Source: Candidatus Latescibacterota bacterium (GTDB lineage: Bacteria > Latescibacterota > UBA2968 > GCA-2709665). From it: a stretch of 10,664 bases of DNA. Of the stretch, positions 6,213-10,664 are shown piece after piece; the first letter of the stretch is position 1; each line of letters begins with the position of its first letter. Made by a program: the position numbers and the translations under genes. The notes beneath the pieces are model-generated. The model was given only the letters and a program-made list of their open reading frames with translations, was not told the DNA's origin and made no database searches. The stretch covers positions 1-10,664 of the forward strand of contig JAAXHE010000339.1 in NCBI GenBank assembly GCA_012271065.1, written 5' to 3'.

Positions 6213-6259
6213 CAGGTGCCATCCGAAACTTGCACCTGCAATACGCGGGTTGCATGCAA
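6213..6259. promoter_or_regulatory. candidate upstream activator sites (dyads) for the sigma-54 promoter
   Basis: Two dyads share half-sites: TTGCACCTGCAA (6230-6241) and TTGCATGCAA (6250-6259), with centres 19 bp apart. A longer 7-bp-arm inverted repeat, CAGGTGC / GCACCTG (6213-6219 / 6232-6238), overlaps the first. Their centres are about 80-110 bp upstream of the sigma-54 promoter, the usual position for NtrC-family enhancer sites. Binding by the neighbouring regulator is inferred. Confidence 0.5.
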
Positions 6260-6274
6260 AACGCCGCTGGGAAC

Positions 6275-6308
6275 AAAAAAAACCGGAGACACGAGATATG
6301 TCTCCGGT
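6275..6308 (-). terminator. intrinsic terminator of the kinase-regulator operon
   Basis: A perfect 10-bp stem (ACCGGAGACA 6282-6291 with TGTCTCCGGT 6299-6308) and 7-nt loop is followed on the minus strand by eight T residues (6282-6275). It lies about 70 nt after the stop codon of the response regulator and before the sigma-54 promoter, separating the two transcription units. Confidence 0.9.
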
Positions 6309-6348
6309 CGCCAGGCTGTATCGATGACCGGTTGTGTGCGGTGTGGTC

Positions 6349-6376
6349 CTCTTCCTTCTACCTTCTTCCGTCTTCC
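6349..6376. repeat. heptamer repeat abutting the regulator stop codon (four units)
   Basis: Four uninterrupted 7-mers on the plus strand: CTCTTCC, TTCTACC, TTCTTCC, GTCTTCC. The array ends one base before the TAA of the response regulator gene, so it lies at the start of that mRNA's 3' untranslated region. Confidence 0.6.
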
Positions 6377-6377
6377 C

Positions 6378-7775
6378 TTATCGGTATATCTCCGGATCGA
6401 TTCCGAGTTCCCTGACCTTCTGCTGGAGCGCCTGCCGTTTCATGCCGATCGCCGGGGCCGCGCGGCTCATATTGCCCTCGTGGTGTTCAAGGGCCGACCG
6501 AATGAACGCGGCTTCAAAAGTTTTGACTGTCTCCTGTTTTGCTTCCTGAAACGACACGCCTTCCGTCCAGCCGGTCGCTCCGTTGGCCGCGGATTCCGCC
6601 CCGCCCGACCGGATTTCCTCGGGAAGCAGGTCTACGTTCAGCGCCGAACTTTCGGCGAAGATGACCGCACGCTCGACGGCGTGCATCAGTTCGCGAACAT
6701 TGCCGGGCCAGGCGTAGGCCGCCAGAATTTTCATCGTATCGACAGGCACCTCCGTAACGGCCTTTCCGTGCGTTCGATTGCAGGAATCCAGATAGTGCCG
6801 GACAAGCAGGGGGATATCCTCGCGGCGGTCGCGTAGCGGGGGGAGGAAGATATCCACCACTTTCAGGCGGTAGTAAAGGTCCTCCCGGAATCTCCCCCGC
6901 GAGATCTCGTCGGGAAGGTCCCGATTGGTGGCGCTGATCATCCGAACGTCCACCGCCACCGTTTCCGAGCCACCCAGCCGCTCGAATCTCTGCTCCTGGA
7001 GCACGCGTAACAGCTTCGCCTGGGTTTCGAGATGCATGTCTCCGATTTCATCCAGAAAGAGCGTTCCGCCGTCCGCGAGCTCGAACTTGCCCTGCCGCCT
7101 TGACGCAGCGCCGGTAAATGCGCCTTTCTCATGGCCGAACAGTTCGCTTTCGATCAACTCGGTAGGCAGAGCTGCGGCATTCACCGCGACAAACGGGCGG
7201 TCTCTTCGCCCGCCGTGTTCGTGAATCGCCCGCGCCACGAGTTCCTTCCCCGTCCCGCTTTCGCCGTTTATCAGCACTGCGGCGTCGGTCCCCGCCACCT
7301 TGCCGATCATGTCGCAGACCTCTTCCATTGAACGGCTGCGGCCGATCAACAATCCGAAACCGGACTGTCGCCGGATCTCGTCGCGAAGCGTTTCGTTCTC
7401 CCGCCGCAAACGAACGGTCTCGAGCGCATTCTGCACGAGGCATCGAAGTTCATCCACGTCGTAAGGCTTGCTCACGTAGTCGTACGCTCCGGCCTTCATC
7501 GCATCCACGGCAATCCGCTCCGATCCGTACGCCGTCATCATGATGACCGGCGGCGGGTTTCCCTGTACTGCCAACCGCTTCACCAGCGTAAGGCCATCCA
7601 TTCTGGGCATCTGGATATCGCAGATCACCAGATCCGGACCGCCGCGCGCGATTTCCTCGAGCGCCGCCGTTCCGTCTGCCGCTTCGACAACCTCGCATGA
7701 CAGCGCCGCGAGCGCCCGCTTCAGACCTAGCCTCGCTGCCGGTTCATCGTCCACAACCAGAATCTTATGCCGCAT
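6378..7775 (-). CDS. NtrC-family sigma-54-dependent response regulator
   Basis: The protein has 465 residues in three domains. Residues 3-118 are a receiver: acidic pair D9-D10, phosphoacceptor D53, T81 and K103. Residues 142-375 are the AAA+ sigma-54 interaction domain: Walker A GESGTGKE (171-178), GAFTGA loop that touches sigma-54 (218-223) and Walker B LFLDEIGD (239-246), with 'RFREDLYYRL' and 'WPGNVREL' further on. The C-terminus is a Fis-type helix-turn-helix (NMSRAAPAIGMKRQALQQKV). All catalytic residues are present, so an active ATPase that remodels the sigma-54 polymerase closed complex is expected. The ATG at 7775 follows CTGGAG at 6 nt and overlaps the kinase gene by 11 bp, indicating translational coupling. 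It differs from PEP-CTERM PrsR in its receiver, which has a standard 'DIQMPRMDG' site. The likely target is the sigma-54 promoter directly downstream. Confidence 0.95.
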   Translation of the reverse strand: MRHKILVVDDEPAARLGLKRALAALSCEVVEAADGTAALEEIARGGPDLVICDIQMPRMDGLTLVKRLAVQGNPPPVIMMTAYGSERIAVDAMKAGAYDYVSKPYDVDELRCLVQNALETVRLRRENETLRDEIRRQSGFGLLIGRSRSMEEVCDMIGKVAGTDAAVLINGESGTGKELVARAIHEHGGRRDRPFVAVNAAALPTELIESELFGHEKGAFTGAASRRQGKFELADGGTLFLDEIGDMHLETQAKLLRVLQEQRFERLGGSETVAVDVRMISATNRDLPDEISRGRFREDLYYRLKVVDIFLPPLRDRREDIPLLVRHYLDSCNRTHGKAVTEVPVDTMKILAAYAWPGNVRELMHAVERAVIFAESSALNVDLLPEEIRSGGAESAANGATGWTEGVSFQEAKQETVKTFEAAFIRSALEHHEGNMSRAAPAIGMKRQALQQKVRELGIDPEIYR

Positions 7776-9888
7776 CGTCCACTCCAGGAAGTTGAACCTC
7801 GAACACCGCCCCGGCCTGCTCTCCATTCACAACTGTAATCAATCCTCCCATGCGCTCCACGTCCCGTTTGACGGTGGCAAGCCCCAGGCCCGTCCCCGAA
7901 GCCTTTGTGGTAAAGAACGGTTCAAAGACGTGCGAGAGCGCTTCCCGTGAAATCCCCGGTCCGGTATCCGAAACCCACACCGAGACGCTCCCGTTCGAGC
8001 GCCCCGCCCTCACCGTAAGCCGCCGGTCCGTCGTCTGTTCCGAGTCATCCATCGCCTGGATTCCGTTCAGGATCAGATTGAAAAACACCTCTTTCAAATC
8101 TTCAGGATCTCCGGAAACCACCAGGCCGCCGGCAACCTCGGTCCGTATTTGCACATTACGCCGTTCCGCCTCGTGCGAAATGATCAGCACGACGTCGTCG
8201 AGCACAACCTTGATGTCAACGGGCTTGAATGTATCCCCGTGTTTCGGCTGCGCAAACCTGAGGAGCCGATCCACCACGCGGCCCAGCCGGTCGATTTCGT
8301 TCAACACGACTGTCAGATCGCCGGCCTTGTCCGGGTCGTTCTCCAGGTCTTCCCGAAGTACGGTGGTAATCGCCTTCATCGAGCTCAACGGATTCTTCAC
8401 CTCGTGAGCGATGCTCGCCGAAAGCAGTCCCAGCGCCGAGAGCCGCTCCGCCTCGTACATGCGCCGTTCCAGATGCAGCCGCCGCTCCACGAGGCGTGTA
8501 TTCTCCACCGCCAGCGCAACTTGATTGCACAGAGTGCCGAGCAGTTCCCATTCCTCCGATGAATAGGGCACGCTGCGTTTTTTCTCTCCGAGGCATAGAA
8601 ACCCGGCGAGCTTTTCCTCCTGTAATACGGGTATGCACAGACGGACGCCCTGTTCCGCAAGGACCGCGGCGAGCGCGGGACGATGCAACTCGCCCACGTC
8701 CAGGGCCCGCCGATGGATCAACATCCAATCCGCAACCTGCCGAACCTGCTCGTGATTCCCCTCACTTCGACTGAACGGCGCCGCTGGCGGATCGAACCCG
8801 GCCAGTCCGCTTCCCGAGATCACCCTCACGTCATCGACGTGCCCGTCCTCGCTGTCGAACAACACCAGCGAAACGACGTGCACCTTGAGTACAGTACCCA
8901 CGGCGTCCACAACCGCCTTCAACCGGCTTTCCAGCGCATCCGGCACATTCAGCGTCTGGCTCAGCGTTCTCAGCAGGTGCTGGTACTCGTACCGCGCTTT
9001 AAAGAACAGCCGGTTGATTGCCCCCTGCAACCGATTCTTGATCGGCTGAAAGAGGAAGATCAGCAGAGAGATCAGTACCGCTTCAACGACTTCCACCCGG
9101 AATCCGCCGCCCAGGCGCCCGAGCTCTTCGGCGACGCGTCGGATGACAAGGAGATAAACGGTGAGGACGATACCGGTCAGCGCGGAATAGAGCAACGCGG
9201 GATTCACCACGATCCGGAAAAAGCTGTACCGATAGATGTAGTAGCCCAGAATGTAGGCCGGCGCGATGGGCGACAGAAACAGCGCCAGGTCGAGCGCCGG
9301 TCCGGCGAGAGGCAGGTTGATTCCCCCCAGGGGATATGCGATGCATGCCAGAATGGCGATACCGGTCAGCGCGACCGCCGTGAGCCGGTAGAAGGACCGC
9401 TGAACTTCCGTAGTCAATTGCCTGGAAAAACTGCGGCACAGCCAGGCCGCGCACAGAAGCGCGGCAATGGCGTATACGCTGAAGGCCACTCGCTTCAGCG
9501 GCACTTCCCACAGTCCAATTGCGAATACGATCAAGCCGGGGACGACCGCGACCGGGACGAGATTGCGCCGAAAACCGTCGGCGATCCGGTTCTTTTGTTC
9601 ATCAGCTGAAATCAGGACCGTCGCCAGCAAGGCTGACGGAAGGAAACACGTTCCGAAGCGTGCGACCTGGGACGCATAGGCCGCCGCGAGAGCGCCCGGC
9701 GCCGCCTGTTCTATCAGGAGCCGCACCGCATCGCCCGTATACCAAAGGGCACCCGCCAAAATCAACAGCAGCAGCGGAAGCGGCGTGCCCCTGCGCTTGA
9801 TGGCGGATACGAAGATACCCCAGAGCAGCCCGGCGGCGATTGCTCCGCCGACCAGCCAGATCGTGTCATATAGCGAGAGATTGATCAT
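7765..9888 (-). CDS. multi-TM, GAF-domain sensor histidine kinase (NtrB-like output)
   Basis: The protein has 707 residues. The first 285 or so hold eight or nine hydrophobic segments forming a membrane sensor. A GAF-like domain covers about 310-465 (ending 'NQVALAVENTRLVERR'). A dimerisation/phosphoacceptor domain follows, with H495 in ASIAHEVKNPLSSMK. The ATPase domain shows the N box (NLILNGIQAM from N604), G1 (D641-TGPG), F box (FEPFFTTK) and G2 (GTGLGL, 665-670). All motifs needed for autophosphorylation are intact. The 11-bp overlap with the NtrC-type gene makes that its partner. The GAF domain may bind a small ligand or be only structural; the signal is unknown. PEP-CTERM kinase PrsK has a broadly similar layout but a different H-box, so I do not use that name. 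The start has only a weak ribosome binding site (AGG about 11 nt upstream). Confidence 0.93.
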   Translation of the reverse strand: MINLSLYDTIWLVGGAIAAGLLWGIFVSAIKRRGTPLPLLLLILAGALWYTGDAVRLLIEQAAPGALAAAYASQVARFGTCFLPSALLATVLISADEQKNRIADGFRRNLVPVAVVPGLIVFAIGLWEVPLKRVAFSVYAIAALLCAAWLCRSFSRQLTTEVQRSFYRLTAVALTGIAILACIAYPLGGINLPLAGPALDLALFLSPIAPAYILGYYIYRYSFFRIVVNPALLYSALTGIVLTVYLLVIRRVAEELGRLGGGFRVEVVEAVLISLLIFLFQPIKNRLQGAINRLFFKARYEYQHLLRTLSQTLNVPDALESRLKAVVDAVGTVLKVHVVSLVLFDSEDGHVDDVRVISGSGLAGFDPPAAPFSRSEGNHEQVRQVADWMLIHRRALDVGELHRPALAAVLAEQGVRLCIPVLQEEKLAGFLCLGEKKRSVPYSSEEWELLGTLCNQVALAVENTRLVERRLHLERRMYEAERLSALGLLSASIAHEVKNPLSSMKAITTVLREDLENDPDKAGDLTVVLNEIDRLGRVVDRLLRFAQPKHGDTFKPVDIKVVLDDVVLIISHEAERRNVQIRTEVAGGLVVSGDPEDLKEVFFNLILNGIQAMDDSEQTTDRRLTVRAGRSNGSVSVWVSDTGPGISREALSHVFEPFFTTKASGTGLGLATVKRDVERMGGLITVVNGEQAGAVFEVQLPGVDDAA

Positions 9889-9921
9889 CTGGGAGATACC
9901 TGTAACTCACCGGAGCGTATG

Positions 9922-9945
9922 AAACACTGGAAAAACGTAGTGTTT
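9922..9945. promoter_or_regulatory. dyad upstream of the kinase gene
   Basis: Perfect 7-bp arms AAACACT (9922-9928) and AGTGTTT (9939-9945) are separated by 10 nt, a half-site spacing of 17 bp. The dyad lies 34-57 bp before the kinase ATG, a position suited to an operator or an mRNA leader hairpin. Confidence 0.35.
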
Positions 9946-10006
9946 GGATTCTCTGAGGCCACGCGAGTTCATTTTTCTCATTACTTGTTGTTTTTTCTTT
10001 TTTTAC

Positions 10007-10038
10007 GCCCTTTTTCTTTCTCGCCAAAGAAAAAGGGC
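10007..10038. repeat. perfect 13-bp-stem hairpin
   Basis: GCCCTTTTTCTTT (10007-10019) and AAAGAAAAAGGGC (10026-10038) pair perfectly around a 6-nt loop. Neither strand has a T-run directly after the stem, so it is not a standard terminator. It sits next to the GC-rich terminator-like hairpin at 10040-10063, and the two together resemble a compound 3' end or a dispersed palindromic repeat. Confidence 0.6.
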
Positions 10039-10039
10039 C

Positions 10040-10063
10040 AAAAAGAACGGCGCCGCTCGGCGC
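10040..10063 (-). terminator. probable intrinsic terminator for minus-strand transcription from the right
   Basis: A GC-only stem GCGCC-GCTC-GGCGC (10050-10063) is followed on the minus strand by CGTTCTTTTT (10049-10040). The stem is short and the T-run interrupted, so strength is uncertain. It would stop transcripts entering from beyond the right edge before they reach the kinase operon. Confidence 0.45.
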
Positions 10064-10069
10064 GGGGCC

Positions 10070-10174
10070 GGTTTTTCCACGAATCTCCACAGTGGCATAT
10101 ATTGGCGATTGTGCCCTGCATACGAATCTGGCACCAAGCCACTTCATTGCTGGACGGAATAACGTGGAAAAACC
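10070..10174. repeat. 105-bp nested inverted repeat, possible structured RNA or MITE-like element
   Basis: Outer arms GGTTTTTCCACG (10070-10081) and CGTGGAAAAACC (10163-10174) are a perfect 12-bp inverted repeat. Inside, in nested order, pair AGTGGC / GCCACT (10091-10096 / 10138-10143), TTGG / CCAA (10102-10105 / 10134-10137) and TGCC / GGCA (10112-10115 / 10130-10133). The right-hand side of the inner three stems is contiguous. No target-site duplication or coding capacity was recognised. Confidence 0.4.
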
Positions 10175-10461
10175 CCCCACTCCACCTCCGGACGGTCGTA
10201 AGTCTTCGAGGCAAGGACCCCTGTTCGGATTCGAGCGTGTACCGTTTCTTGCCGATCGCTGCTCGCACTCCGATAACCGCACCGAATACGTACACGATGC
10301 CATTCAGGAGCACGACCAGAGCAGCGCGCGCGATTCCGTCCAGCACCGTAGATCGATGGGGCCTCCGCAGCTGATAGGGCGGAAGTTCTGGTGCGACCCG
10401 TGAGGGTATTCGCGCTATGTATCTGGCAGGCCCCGCGCCCAGCGGCGACAATTCTAAAGGC

Positions 10462-10532
10462 GGTGAGAAGGTAGAGGGAAGCCGGTAGAAGAAATGCGGG
10501 TAGACGGTAGAGGTGAGACGGTAGAAGAAATC
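10462..10532. repeat. degenerate heptamer repeat array (about ten units)
   Basis: On the plus strand the array reads as 7-mers such as GGTGAGA, AGGTAGA, CGGTAGA and AGAAATG, nearly all in phase with one 8-mer. The longer unit CGGTAGAAGAAAT occurs twice (10483-10495 and 10519-10531). On the minus strand the units match the NTCTNCC class seen elsewhere in the window. Confidence 0.65.
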
Positions 10533-10595
10533 CTTGCCCGGTATGCAATTCCTCATTGCCTGCGGCATGAGAAGAAACCTTACACGGCATACGTT

Positions 10596-10623
10596 CTCTA
10601 CCCTCTCCCGTCTCACGTCTTCC
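10596..10623. repeat. heptamer repeat array in opposite orientation (four units)
   Basis: Four in-phase 7-mers on the plus strand: CTCTACC, CTCTCCC, GTCTCAC, GTCTTCC. It is inverted relative to the array at 10462-10532 and can pair with it: the segment around 10606-10616 complements 10512-10524 over about 13 bases with one mismatch. Confidence 0.6.
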
Positions 10624-10664
10624 CCGTTTTTCAAGGAACACGCCGTAGGCAGGGAATTTGGGGA

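Larger units (their letters stand above)
9889..10664. other. 776-bp region without a convincing gene, upstream of the kinase operon
   Basis: Open frames here pass through the repeats or lack ribosome binding sites and family features, so I call no gene. A minus-strand stretch near 10220-10390 translates to a hydrophobic run (ALVVLLNGIVYVFGAVIG) with basic flanks. It could be a remnant of a membrane protein, but no start can be supported. Reading toward the kinase, the region holds opposing heptamer arrays, a nested inverted repeat, a terminator-like hairpin, a 13-bp-stem hairpin and a small dyad. The kinase promoter must lie here, but I could not pick it out. Confidence 0.5.

Noticed and set aside
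6378..9888. PEP-CTERM/exosortase regulators PrsK-PrsR
   Set aside because: The kinase H-box is the generic 'HEVKNPL' type and the receiver has a standard 'DIQMPRMDG' site. No exosortase or PEP-CTERM proteins are in the window.
9981..10634. A 217-codon minus-strand open frame
   Set aside because: Its N-terminal part translates the heptamer repeats, its C-terminal part translates the hairpins, and there is no ribosome binding site or recognisable domain. A hydrophobic central run is noted as a possible remnant only.
1..10664. CRISPR array, tRNA or rRNA
   Set aside because: No regularly spaced identical repeats of CRISPR length, no cloverleaf with a TTCRA-type arm and no rRNA-like conserved segments were seen by eye on either strand.

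Overview
The window is about 10.7 kb from a moderately GC-rich, Gram-negative-type bacterium. The evidence for that cell type is strong AGGAGG-like ribosome binding sites, signal peptides, an outer-membrane-type beta-barrel domain and a sigma-54 regulatory system. I cannot name the phylum from sequence alone. The mix of NtrC-type regulation, secreted small-beta-barrel repeat proteins and intergenic heptanucleotide repeats would suit a poorly sampled environmental lineage. Every gene I accept lies on the minus strand, so transcription runs from high to low coordinates. No rRNA, tRNA, CRISPR array or complete mobile element was seen.

Layout, in the direction of transcription. (1) 10664-9889 has no convincing gene. 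It holds degenerate heptamer repeats facing each other, a 105-bp nested inverted repeat, a GC hairpin with T-run that reads as a minus-strand terminator, a perfect 13-bp-stem hairpin and a small dyad before the next gene. (2) 9888-6378 is a two-component operon: a multi-TM, GAF-containing sensor histidine kinase overlaps by 11 bp the gene for its partner, an NtrC-family sigma-54 activator. A textbook intrinsic terminator (6275-6308) closes it. (3) 6152-4403 has a consensus sigma-54 promoter with TTGCA/TGCAA dyads about 90-110 bp upstream of it. It drives a CDP-alcohol phosphatidyltransferase and, 25 nt later, a YbhN/MprF-type flippase-like membrane protein. (4) 4340-254 has three tandem, divergent paralogues (called C, B and A here). 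Each has a signal peptide and two or three copies of an unrecognised repeat of roughly 75 residues that looks like a small beta barrel. The C-terminal modules differ: B and C have glycine-rich hydrophobic segments and a similar C-terminal tail, and A has an outer-membrane-barrel-like domain. Gene C is broken by a frameshift at a 5-nt tandem repeat (TCGAA). Losing one repeat copy explains the shift exactly. (5) 124-1 has the promoter, ribosome binding site and first 19 codons of a probable IS630-type transposase running off the left edge.

Working model (inference): the kinase senses an envelope or membrane state and phosphorylates the NtrC-type regulator. The regulator binds the dyads at 6213-6259 and opens the sigma-54 promoter at 6137-6152. 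That would make an envelope operon containing phospholipid headgroup synthesis, a lipid-flippase-like protein and possibly the secreted repeat proteins. The most novel element is the C-B-A paralogue cassette with its repeat domain, together with the slippage-type frameshift in gene C and a 15-nt leader motif shared by genes A and B.
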